A stretch of 64,000 bases of DNA, from assembly GCA_944325415.1 (NCBI GenBank), contig CALUZW010000009.1, positions 31,861 to 95,860 on the forward strand, written 5' to 3'. This document shows positions 46,303-53,906 of the stretch, one piece after another. The stretch's first letter is position 1. Each line of letters starts with the position of its first letter. This DNA comes from an uncultured Bacteroidales bacterium (lineage in GTDB: Bacteria > Bacteroidota > Bacteroidia > Bacteroidales > UBA11471). The translations under genes and the position numbers were made by a program. The notes under the pieces are model-generated. The model did no database searches. It was not told the DNA's origin and worked only from the letters and a program-made list of their open reading frames with translations.

Positions 46303-47819
46303 ATGCCAAGATATCCCTGCCCGAACTGATAGACCAGTTGAGTCGGAAAAGCGACTGTACCAAGAAAGAGGCGGAGCAGTTCCTGAAAGAGTTTTTCTCG
46401 CTGGCGGCCGATACCGTGAGCCGGGGCGAGAATCTGAAAATAAACGGCCTGGGACAATTCCGCTCCGTGTGGGTGGAGCCGCGTGCCAGTGTCAATGTGC
46501 GTACCGGCGAGCCGATGGAGATTCCCGGACACTACAAACTCTCGTTCTCGCCCGACAAAGTCATGCGCGAAGCAGTCAATGCTCCTTTCTCGTGCTTCAT
46601 ACCCGAGGTGTTGCCCGACGATGTGCTTACCGACGAAGCCGTGCAGGCTGACGAGAATGAGACCGCCGACGAAGCCGAAGATATATTTGTCGGCGACTCG
46701 CAACAGGTGGTGGCAGAAACCGCCACAGAAGAGACTCCTGGCGCTGTCGTCGCCGGGGAGGCAGCCGATGCTGGTGCCGGGTGTGGGCAGCAGCCCGAAG
46801 TCGAACCGGCCGCCGTGGCAGAAGAACCGGTGGCAGAAGAGAAACCCGCATCTGCGCATCCTTCTCACGAGACCCTCATGGGCGATGCCGCAACAGTCGG
46901 CGATGATGCCGCAGGCGATGCCGACGAGGAATCGGTAGCCAAACTCTCCGAAGAGGAGTTGAACGCGCTGGCCGACTTTGTGCTGGAAAAAATCGTCGCC
47001 GAGAGTATGTCCGATTCTGCCAGTCGTCGGGAAACCCCGCAAGCCGCCGAAGAGACCGCAAGTGCCCCTCATGCCCCTATGTCAGACACCACAGAGGCCA
47101 CCGCTCCCGAAAAGGCAGGCGGTACCCCGCCCATCATATCTTTCGGTGGGGACGAGGAGGGGTCAGCCGGTGAATCGGTAGAAAAATGCAACAATGAAAT
47201 ACCAACAGCGGGTGCCGAGGAGTACGATGAAGATGTCTATGAAGACTGTCGCCCCTCGCTGTGGGACAAAATGCAGCAGCGACCCCTGCTCACCGGCCTG
47301 TGTGCCGTCCTGCTGTTGCTTCTGATAGTAGCCGGCGGTACACTCTGGCAGATGCATCGCCGGGGCATCACGCTGGCTGATGCGTGGAGTTATTATTTCC
47401 CCTCCGCTCCGGTAGCAATACCATCGGATACACTCGTAACTCCTTATCCGGTCGAGACCGCAACCGTAGTCGATTCGGCCGAGAAGGCAAACATTCTCCC
47501 CTTGACAGTTGTTACAGAAGACGAGACCGAACCGCTCGGCGACACGCTCCATGTGCAGGCGTTGCCTCCGCTGACCGTACACCGTCTGAGCGACGGCGAC
47601 CGTCTCACCCTGTTGGCACTCGAATTTTACGGCAGCAAAGATTTCTGGGTCTATATCTATGAAGAGAACAAGACCATCATGCCCAACCCCAATCGTTTGC
47701 CGGTGGGGCTCGAAGTGAAGATACCCGATCCCCGCAAATACGACATCGATGCGGGCAGTCAGCGCTCTGTCGACAAAGCGAAAAACTTTGCCGACCAACT
47801 GAACAGGAGGTTTGAGTAG
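46299..47819 (+). CDS. HU-like domain, membrane helix and LysM-like domain fusion
   Basis: 506 residues. Residues about 1-95 are HU-like (LINGLGQFRS-type core: LKINGLGQFRSVWVEPRAS, VRTGEPMEIPGHYKLSFSP). Residues about 100-320 are acidic, Ala/Glu-rich and probably disordered. One hydrophobic helix lies near 331-351 (LTGLCAVLLLLLIVAGG). The C-terminal part has a LysM-like segment around 428-478 (HRLSDGDRLTLLALEFYGS, VGLEVKIPDP). Such a layout could tie DNA to the envelope, with HU inside and LysM touching peptidoglycan. Topology is not settled: basic residues occur on both sides of the helix. It overlaps the upstream HU gene by 4 bases and ends before a strong terminator. Confidence 0.78.
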   Translation: MNAKISLPELIDQLSRKSDCTKKEAEQFLKEFFSLAADTVSRGENLKINGLGQFRSVWVEPRASVNVRTGEPMEIPGHYKLSFSPDKVMREAVNAPFSCFIPEVLPDDVLTDEAVQADENETADEAEDIFVGDSQQVVAETATEETPGAVVAGEAADAGAGCGQQPEVEPAAVAEEPVAEEKPASAHPSHETLMGDAATVGDDAAGDADEESVAKLSEEELNALADFVLEKIVAESMSDSASRRETPQAAEETASAPHAPMSDTTEATAPEKAGGTPPIISFGGDEEGSAGESVEKCNNEIPTAGAEEYDEDVYEDCRPSLWDKMQQRPLLTGLCAVLLLLLIVAGGTLWQMHRRGITLADAWSYYFPSAPVAIPSDTLVTPYPVETATVVDSAEKANILPLTVVTEDETEPLGDTLHVQALPPLTVHRLSDGDRLTLLALEFYGSKDFWVYIYEENKTIMPNPNRLPVGLEVKIPDPRKYDIDAGSQRSVDKAKNFADQLNRRFE

Positions 47820-47831
47820 CTATTCACACAG

Positions 47832-47870
47832 GTCGCCATTTCGTCGGGAAGTGGCGACTTAGTTTTTTTT
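47832..47870 (+). terminator. Terminator between the HU-LysM gene and moxR
   Basis: Seven perfect pairs (47832-47838 with 47852-47858) extend by G-U and two A-U pairs to a 10-bp stem with a 7-nt loop. TTAG and eight T follow. Confidence 0.85.
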
Positions 47871-47889
47871 AATAGATAGCTGTTATTGA

Positions 47890-47926
47890 TTTAACACTGT
47901 AAATGTTAAATGTGAAACAAACATTT
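47890..47926. promoter_or_regulatory. Overlapping inverted repeats upstream of the moxR-bat operon
   Basis: TTTAACA (47890-47896) and TGTTAAA (47904-47910) form a perfect palindrome with a 7-nt spacer. AAATGT (47908-47913) and ACATTT (47921-47926) form a second one, also with 7 bases, sharing 47908-47910. Both end just before the -7 box at 47928, where a repressor or activator would act. Confidence 0.55.
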
Positions 47927-47927
47927 C

Positions 47928-47935
47928 TATTTTTG
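47928..47935 (+). promoter_or_regulatory. -7 box of the moxR-bat operon
   Basis: TATTTTTG matches TAnnTTTG, 39 bases before the moxR ATG. No clear -33 TTTG is present; the palindromes occupy that position. Confidence 0.6.
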
Positions 47936-47974
47936 CAAAAGAAAAAAGGAAATTCATAGAAAACGCTATAAATT

Positions 47975-48970
47975 ATGAGCCAAACAGTAGATATCAGAGA
48001 ACTTAACGAGCTGATTGCCAGCAAAAGCTCGTTTGTGAACATGATTACCATGGGTATGGACAGAGTCATTGTGGGGCAGAAACACCTGGTCGACTCGTTG
48101 ATGATAGGTCTTCTGTCCAACGGACACATTCTGCTCGAAGGTGTTCCGGGATTGGCCAAGACCCTTGCCATCAAGACCCTCGCTTCGCTCATCGATGCCA
48201 AGTACAGCCGTATACAGTTTACGCCCGACTTGCTCCCGGCCGATGTCGTAGGTACCATGGTGTACAGTCAGGCCAAAGAGCAGTTTCTGGTAAAAAAAGG
48301 TCCGGTTTTTGCCAACTTTGTCCTCGCCGATGAAATAAACCGTGCCCCGGCCAAAGTGCAGAGTGCCCTGCTCGAAGCCATGCAGGAACGTCAGGTAACC
48401 ATTGGCGAAAATACCTACAAACTCGACGACCCCTTCCTGGTCATGGCTACCCAGAACCCCATCGAGCAGGAGGGAACCTATCCGCTGCCCGAAGCACAGG
48501 TCGACCGTTTCCTGCTGAAAGTAATCATTACCTATCCCAAGAAAGAAGAAGAAAAACTCATCATACGCCAGAATATCTCGGGCGAAAAAACCGAGATAAA
48601 ACCCGTATTGAAGACCGAAGACATCATCGAAGCCCGCAAGGTGGTGCAACAGGTGTATATCGACGAGAAAATCGAACGCTACATCGTCGATATCGTCTTT
48701 GCGTCGCGTTTCCCGCAGGATCACGGGCTGTCCGACCTCAAAAACATGATAGCCTTCGGTGCTTCGCCCCGTGCTTCGATAAATCTGGCCACGGCGGCCC
48801 GTTCCTATGCCTTCCTCAAACAGCGCGGCTATGTGGTGCCCGAAGATGTGCGCGCCGTGTGCCACGACGTGATGCGGCACCGTATAGGTCTTACCTACGA
48901 AGCCGAAGCCAACAATATCACCACCGAAGAGATTGTCAGCGAAATACTCAACAAGGTCGAAGTACCTTAA
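47975..48970 (+). CDS. moxR: MoxR-family AAA+ ATPase
   Basis: 331 residues. Walker A is GVPGLAKT (56-63), Walker B is FVLADEINRAP, with the sensor region FLVMATQNPIEQEGTYPLPEAQ and the C-terminal lid ASPRASINLATAARS. MoxR ATPases act as chaperones that work with von Willebrand A (VWA) domain proteins. Here it heads a run of DUF58, BatD-like and batA-E genes, the classic pairing. It is the first gene after a terminator and palindromic promoter region, so it probably starts the operon. Confidence 0.94.
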   Translation: MSQTVDIRELNELIASKSSFVNMITMGMDRVIVGQKHLVDSLMIGLLSNGHILLEGVPGLAKTLAIKTLASLIDAKYSRIQFTPDLLPADVVGTMVYSQAKEQFLVKKGPVFANFVLADEINRAPAKVQSALLEAMQERQVTIGENTYKLDDPFLVMATQNPIEQEGTYPLPEAQVDRFLLKVIITYPKKEEEKLIIRQNISGEKTEIKPVLKTEDIIEARKVVQQVYIDEKIERYIVDIVFASRFPQDHGLSDLKNMIAFGASPRASINLATAARSYAFLKQRGYVVPEDVRAVCHDVMRHRIGLTYEAEANNITTEEIVSEILNKVEVP

Positions 48971-49007
48971 TGCGAATTTCTTTCTCGCTGAAAAAGGAGA
49001 ATAATTT

Positions 49008-49877
49008 ATGGATACAACCGAGTTGTTGAAAAAGGTCCGGCGCATCGAGATAAAGACACGCGGACTCTCACGCAATATTTTCGCAGGGCAGTACCATTCG
49101 GCCTTCAAGGGGCGGGGTATGGCCTTCTCGGAAGTGCGCGAGTATCAGTTCGGTGATGATGTGAGAGACATCGACTGGAACGTAACCGCCCGTCAGCAAC
49201 GTCCTTATGTCAAGGTCTTTGAAGAGGAACGGGAGATGACCGTCATGCTGTTGATTGACGTGTCGGCCAGTCGGCTTTTCGGTGCCGTGGGCGAGTTGAA
49301 AAAGGAGATGATGACCGAGATTGCCGCCACGCTGGCTTTCTCGACGATACAGAACAACGATAAAATCGGGGTCATCTTTTTCTCCGACCGCATCGAGAAG
49401 TTCATTCCCCCGCAAAAGGGAAAGAAGCATGTGCTTTACATCATACGCGAGCTGATAGACTTCACCCCCGAGCACACGGGTACCGATATCTCGCAGGTGT
49501 TGCGTTACCTGACCAACGCCATAAAGAAGCGTTGTACGGTCTTTCTGATGTCCGACTTCATCTCGCCCGAAGACTATTCTAACGCCATGACCATAGCCAA
49601 CCGCAAACACGACGTCGTTGCCGTGCAGGTCTATGACAAGCGCGAGACCGAACTGCCGCGGGTGGGCCTCATCAAGTTGCGCGATGCCGAGCGCGGAAAC
49701 GAAGTGTGGGTCGATACCTCTTCCCGGCGGGTGCGCGAAAACTATGCCCAATGGTGGAGCGAACGCCAGAAACAGATGGACGACACCTTGAAGAAAAGCC
49801 GGGTCGATGTCGCCTCAATAGCCACCGACGAAGATTTTGTCGTCGCGTTGATGAACCTTTTCAAACGCCGATTATAG
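49008..49877 (+). CDS. DUF58 domain protein (VWA-like)
   Basis: 289 residues. The DUF58 signature is GRGMAFSEVREYQFGDDVRDIDWNVTARQ, here split as GRGMAFSEVREY and DDVRDIDWNVTAR, followed by a VWA-like metal site D84-V-S86-A-S88 in LLIDVSASRLFG. There are no membrane helices, so it is predicted cytoplasmic. DUF58 proteins are encoded beside moxR in most MoxR operons and are thought to be its client or adaptor. It begins 37 bases after moxR and ends 23 bases before the next gene. Confidence 0.9.
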   Translation: MDTTELLKKVRRIEIKTRGLSRNIFAGQYHSAFKGRGMAFSEVREYQFGDDVRDIDWNVTARQQRPYVKVFEEEREMTVMLLIDVSASRLFGAVGELKKEMMTEIAATLAFSTIQNNDKIGVIFFSDRIEKFIPPQKGKKHVLYIIRELIDFTPEHTGTDISQVLRYLTNAIKKRCTVFLMSDFISPEDYSNAMTIANRKHDVVAVQVYDKRETELPRVGLIKLRDAERGNEVWVDTSSRRVRENYAQWWSERQKQMDDTLKKSRVDVASIATDEDFVVALMNLFKRRL

Positions 49878-49900
49878 AGAATAAGTAAGGGAAAAAAGTA

Positions 49901-51016
49901 ATGGGAAAAAGAAATAAAATGGCGCGGCACGTCCGCCTGCTTGGCATGATGGCCGTTGTCGCCGTGCTGGCGGCGGTATCTCCGCAACGGGCCGCTGCCG
50001 CCGATGTGTCGGTACACGCCTCTATCGACTCACTCACCTTGTGGATGGGTGAGCAGACGCGCATACGCCTCGAAGTGGCCCAGGACAAGGGCGAACAGGT
50101 GTGGCTTCTGCCTACCTTTTCCGACACGCTTGTCAGGGGCGTAGAGGTTCTCGAAGTGTCGAGCCCCGATACCACCGACCTGGGTAGCGGCCGCATACAG
50201 ATCGACCGCAGCCTCCTGGTTACATCGTTCGACTCGGGATTTTTCTACATACCCCCGTTCCGTTATCTGTCGGGCACCGACACGCTCATGACCGAGGCGC
50301 TGAGTTTAAAGATACTCCCCATGGAGGTCGATACCACCCAGTCGATTGTCGACATAAAGGGGGTGCGGGCACCCTCGTCGGCCTGGTGGTTGCTCTTGTG
50401 GGACAATATGCCGCTGTGGGGGTGGATTGTGCTACTTGTCATCGTGCTGGCCGTGCTGGCGTTTGTCGGCTACCGGCTCTATCGCAAGTATCGTGCCGGC
50501 CGGCACGAAGCCGTGTCGCCCGAGGCACTTCTTCCTCCCCATGAAAAAGCCCTTTTGGCCCTTTCGCAGTTGCGCGACGAAAAGCTGTGGCAGGAGGGTC
50601 GAGAGAAGGAATATTACACCTACCTTACCGATATATTGCGCGAGTACCTCGTCGGCCGCTTTGGCATACAGGCCATGGAGATGACCTCGGCCGAGATACT
50701 CTCGGCGCTGCGCTCCAATCAGGAGACAAGGCTTCTCAACAAGCAGATGAAGGAGATTCTCGAAATGGCCGACTTCGTGAAGTTTGCCAAGGTAAAGCCT
50801 GCTCCCGACGACAACGAGTCGGCCATGCGCAATGCGGTCGCCTTTGTCGAGGAGACCCGCCCCGAAGAGGCTCCGGCCGATGCTGTCTCGTCCGAGACCC
50901 CGGCCGATGCCGTTGCCACTTCGGGCCAAGAAACAGCTCCCGCCGCCACGGCCGACGAAGAATCGGCACAGAGCGACTGGGAAAAATATGGACCCTCTAA
51001 CCAGAAACCGTTATGA
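49901..51016 (+). CDS. BatD-like membrane protein of the bat operon
   Basis: 371 residues. A signal peptide or anchor covers about 10-34 (LLGMMAVVAVLAAVSPQRAAA); an alternative start is M7 at 49919. An extracytoplasmic beta-rich domain of about 130 residues follows (SIDSLTLWMGEQTRIRLEVA), then a membrane helix near 171-190 (WIVLLVIVLAVLAFVGYRLY) and a cytoplasmic helical domain (YYTYLTDILREYLVGRFG, LEMADFVKFAKVKP) that resembles the C-terminal part of BatD. The Ala/Glu/Pro-rich end is low complexity. Its stop overlaps batA as ATGA. The exact function is unknown. Confidence 0.75.
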   Translation: MGKRNKMARHVRLLGMMAVVAVLAAVSPQRAAAADVSVHASIDSLTLWMGEQTRIRLEVAQDKGEQVWLLPTFSDTLVRGVEVLEVSSPDTTDLGSGRIQIDRSLLVTSFDSGFFYIPPFRYLSGTDTLMTEALSLKILPMEVDTTQSIVDIKGVRAPSSAWWLLLWDNMPLWGWIVLLVIVLAVLAFVGYRLYRKYRAGRHEAVSPEALLPPHEKALLALSQLRDEKLWQEGREKEYYTYLTDILREYLVGRFGIQAMEMTSAEILSALRSNQETRLLNKQMKEILEMADFVKFAKVKPAPDDNESAMRNAVAFVEETRPEEAPADAVSSETPADAVATSGQETAPAATADEESAQSDWEKYGPSNQKPL

Positions 51017-51996
51017 ACTTTGCACACCCGTCATACCTGTGGCTCTTCCTGCTGCTTATTCCGGCCGTGGTGTGGTATGTCTTCAAGCACAAGAAGGCCG
51101 AAGCCTCGCTGCAAATCTCTTCCACTTATGCCTTCGACCGCATGGGCAGCAGTTACAAGAAATATTTGAGGCATCTGCTGTTTCTGTTGCGTCTGTTGGC
51201 TGTCTCCTGCCTCATTATCGTGCTGGCGCGGCCTCAGTCGACCGACTATTGGAGCAACCAGTCGACCGAAGGTATCGACATTGTTATCTCGCTCGACATA
51301 TCGAGCAGTATGTTGGCCCGCGACTTCCAGCCCGACCGTCTCGAAGCAGCCAAGGACGTTGCGTCGCAATTCATCTCGGGCCGTCCCACCGATAACATCG
51401 GTCTGGTGATATTTGCAGGCGAGAGTTTCACTCTCTGTCCCATGACGACCGACCGCACCTCCCTGCTCAATATGCTCAAAGAGGTGTCGTGCGGCATGTT
51501 GCTCGACCGCACGGCCATAGGCGACGGCCTGGCTACCGCTGTGAGCCGCATCAAAGACGGACCGGCCAAGTCGAAGACGGTCATTCTCCTGACCGACGGA
51601 ACAAACAACGCCGGTGAGATAACCCCCGAAACGGCTGCCCAGATAGCCCGCACGTTTGGCATCAGAGTCTATACGATAGGCGTGGGAACCATGGGCGAAG
51701 CTCCCTATCCGGTAGCGACTCCCTACGGCATCACCTATCAGAATGTACCGGTCGAGATAGACGAGGCCACGTTGCAGAAGATTGCCGATATTACCGATGG
51801 AAAATATTTCAGGGCTACCAGCAAGGACGTCCTCAAACAGATTTTCTCCGAAATCGACAAACTCGAAAAGACCAAACTCGTGGTGAAAGAGTTCAGCCGG
51901 AAAGAAGACCTCTTCCTCCCGTGGGGCATGGCCGCTCTTCTGTTGCTGCTTGCCGAGATGCTTTTGCGACATACCCTATTGCGTAATATCCCCTAA
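51013..51996 (+). CDS. batA: Aerotolerance protein BatA (VWA domain)
   Basis: 327 residues. Two N-terminal membrane helices (YLWLFLLLIPAVVWYVF and LLFLLRLLAVSCLIIVL) and one C-terminal helix (WGMAALLLLLAEMLL) frame a VWA domain. The metal-ion site is D95-I-S97-S-S99, with the downstream threonine in DRTAIGDGLATAV and aspartate in LLTDGTNNAG. Bat proteins were first described in Bacteroides fragilis as needed for oxygen tolerance; their molecular role is still debated and probably concerns the envelope. Confidence 0.92.
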   Translation: MNFAHPSYLWLFLLLIPAVVWYVFKHKKAEASLQISSTYAFDRMGSSYKKYLRHLLFLLRLLAVSCLIIVLARPQSTDYWSNQSTEGIDIVISLDISSSMLARDFQPDRLEAAKDVASQFISGRPTDNIGLVIFAGESFTLCPMTTDRTSLLNMLKEVSCGMLLDRTAIGDGLATAVSRIKDGPAKSKTVILLTDGTNNAGEITPETAAQIARTFGIRVYTIGVGTMGEAPYPVATPYGITYQNVPVEIDEATLQKIADITDGKYFRATSKDVLKQIFSEIDKLEKTKLVVKEFSRKEDLFLPWGMAALLLLLAEMLLRHTLLRNIP

Positions 51997-52008
51997 AAAA
52001 TCTTTGTC

Positions 52009-53034
52009 ATGTTTCGATTTGCCAATCCCGAATATCTTTATCTCCTGCTGCTGTTGCCGGCAGTGTGGATTCTCTATTTCTACGGGCAGTGGCGCAACCG
52101 CCGCCACATGGCCCGCATGGGACGTGCCGACGTGTTGCAGGGCCTTATGCCCGACGTGTCGCGCTATAAGCCCGGCGTGAAATTCTTCTTGCAGCAGCTT
52201 GCCCTGCTGGTATTGGTCTTTCTGGCAGCCCGTCCGCAGATGGGAGCCAAGCTCGAAACTGTCAAACGGCAGGGTGTGGAGATTATGATAGCACTCGATG
52301 TCTCCAACTCCATGCTGGCTCAGGATATTACCCCTTCGCGTCTCGAACGCTCCAAGATGATGCTGTCGCGTCTGCTCGACGACCTCGACGACGACAAGGT
52401 GGGGCTCATCGTCTTTGCCGGCGATGCCTATGTACAGTTGCCCATCACCACCGATTTTGTGTCGGCCAAGATGTTCCTTTCCAATATCTCTCCGTCGATG
52501 GTTCCTACGCAGGGTACCGCCATCGGTTCGGCCATTCGTCTGGCCATGAACTCTTTCACTCCCGACGAGACAGCCGATAAGGCCATCATTGTCATTACCG
52601 ATGGCGAAAATCACGAAGACGACGCTGTCGCCATGGCACAGGAGGCGGCCAAGCGGGGCATAAAGGTCGACGTTATAGGTATCGGTTCGCCCAAAGGTGC
52701 CCCCATACCGATGAACGACCAGGAGGGAAATTTCAGAAAAGACCGGGACGGAAACGTGGTGATAACCAAGCTCAACGAACAGATGGGGCAGGAGATAGCC
52801 CGTGCCGGTGAGGGCCTCTATGTTACGGCCGACAATACCAACGGGGCTCTGCGGGCCCTGCTGAACGAGGTGGAAAAGATGAAGAAGTCCGAAGTCGAGA
52901 GCAAGGTCTACTCGGCCTACGACGAACAGTTCCCCCTTCTGGCGTGGATAGCTCTTGCGCTGTTGCTGTTCGACATCTTCGTGCTTGATACCAAAAACAA
53001 GTTGATGAAAAAGGTAAATTTCTTTGACAAGTAA
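52009..53034 (+). CDS. batB: Aerotolerance protein BatB (VWA domain)
   Basis: 341 residues, a paralogue of BatA with the same plan. N-terminal helices are YLYLLLLLPAVWILYFYG and FFLQQLALLVLVFLAA; a C-terminal helix is LAWIALALLLFDIFVL. The metal site D97-V-S99-N-S101 is intact, with QGTAIGSAIRLA and VITDGENHEDD downstream. Only 12 bases separate it from batA. It is expected to pair with BatA in a membrane complex. Confidence 0.92.
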   Translation: MFRFANPEYLYLLLLLPAVWILYFYGQWRNRRHMARMGRADVLQGLMPDVSRYKPGVKFFLQQLALLVLVFLAARPQMGAKLETVKRQGVEIMIALDVSNSMLAQDITPSRLERSKMMLSRLLDDLDDDKVGLIVFAGDAYVQLPITTDFVSAKMFLSNISPSMVPTQGTAIGSAIRLAMNSFTPDETADKAIIVITDGENHEDDAVAMAQEAAKRGIKVDVIGIGSPKGAPIPMNDQEGNFRKDRDGNVVITKLNEQMGQEIARAGEGLYVTADNTNGALRALLNEVEKMKKSEVESKVYSAYDEQFPLLAWIALALLLFDIFVLDTKNKLMKKVNFFDK

Positions 53035-53046
53035 AAAATCAGGGTC

Positions 53047-53847
53047 ATGAAGCATAAAATCTATTGTCTCATCGTCGGAGCAGCCTTGTGTATGGTGGCG
53101 CTTCCCGAAGCCGTGGCTCAGAATGTCGATGCCAAGACCTCCCGTCAGAAGCTGAGAGCCGGGAACGATGATTACAAAAACGAAAAATATACCGAGGCCG
53201 AAGTCAATTACCGCCGTTCGCTCGATGCCGACCCCACGTCGGAGATGGCCGTTTACAACATAGGAAATGCCCTGTTCCGTCAGGGTAAGTTTGAGGAGGC
53301 TGCCGGACAGTACCAGGCCCTCACCGCCAAAGAGCGTCCCGGCGACGATAAGAAAGAGGCGGCGGCCGACTGGTACAACCTCGGCAATTCGCTCTATATG
53401 CAGGAGAAGTATGCCGAGAGCATCGAGGCCTATAAAAACTCCCTGCGGCGTAACCCCGACGACCACGAGGCCCGTTACAACCTGCGCATGGCCCAGTTGA
53501 AACTGCGCCAGCAACAGCAGCAACAACAGAATCAGGACAACCAGCAACAGCAGCAGAACCAACAGCAGCAACAAAACCAGCAGAACCAGGATAAGAAGCA
53601 GGACCGCAACGACGAGAACAAACAGCAGAACTCGCCGCAACAGCAGCCCAATGAGAATCCTCAGAACCCCGAGCGGCAAGACGACAGACCGGCCGATAAC
53701 GGCCAGCCGCAGCCCGGGTCTATCTCGCCCGAGAATGCACAGCAGATACTTGATGCCATGCAGCAAGACGAGAAGAAAACGCAGGAAAAAGTGCAACAAA
53801 AGTTGCTTGACCAGCGTCAAAGACGTAAAACCGATAAAGAATGGTAA
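53047..53847 (+). CDS. batC: BatC: TPR protein with Gln/Asn-rich tail
   Basis: 266 residues. A signal peptide (IVGAALCMVALPEAVA) is followed by three TPR-like repeats: NDDYKNEKYTEAEVNYRRSL, AVYNIGNALFRQGKFEEAA and WYNLGNSLYMQEKYAESIEA. From about residue 157 the sequence is extremely rich in Gln and Asn (runs of up to six Q), then charged with RQRRKTDKEW at the end. It is exported to the periplasm. In the Bat model BatC and BatE are TPR scaffolds for the BatA/B complex. The CAG/CAA runs could vary in length between strains. Confidence 0.88.
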   Translation: MKHKIYCLIVGAALCMVALPEAVAQNVDAKTSRQKLRAGNDDYKNEKYTEAEVNYRRSLDADPTSEMAVYNIGNALFRQGKFEEAAGQYQALTAKERPGDDKKEAAADWYNLGNSLYMQEKYAESIEAYKNSLRRNPDDHEARYNLRMAQLKLRQQQQQQQNQDNQQQQQNQQQQQNQQNQDKKQDRNDENKQQNSPQQQPNENPQNPERQDDRPADNGQPQPGSISPENAQQILDAMQQDEKKTQEKVQQKLLDQRQRRKTDKEW

Positions 53848-53906
53848 CCCGATGACGGCCCCGCAACGGGCTTGACGGGTTTACACGAAACCGATAAAAC
53901 AAAAAA

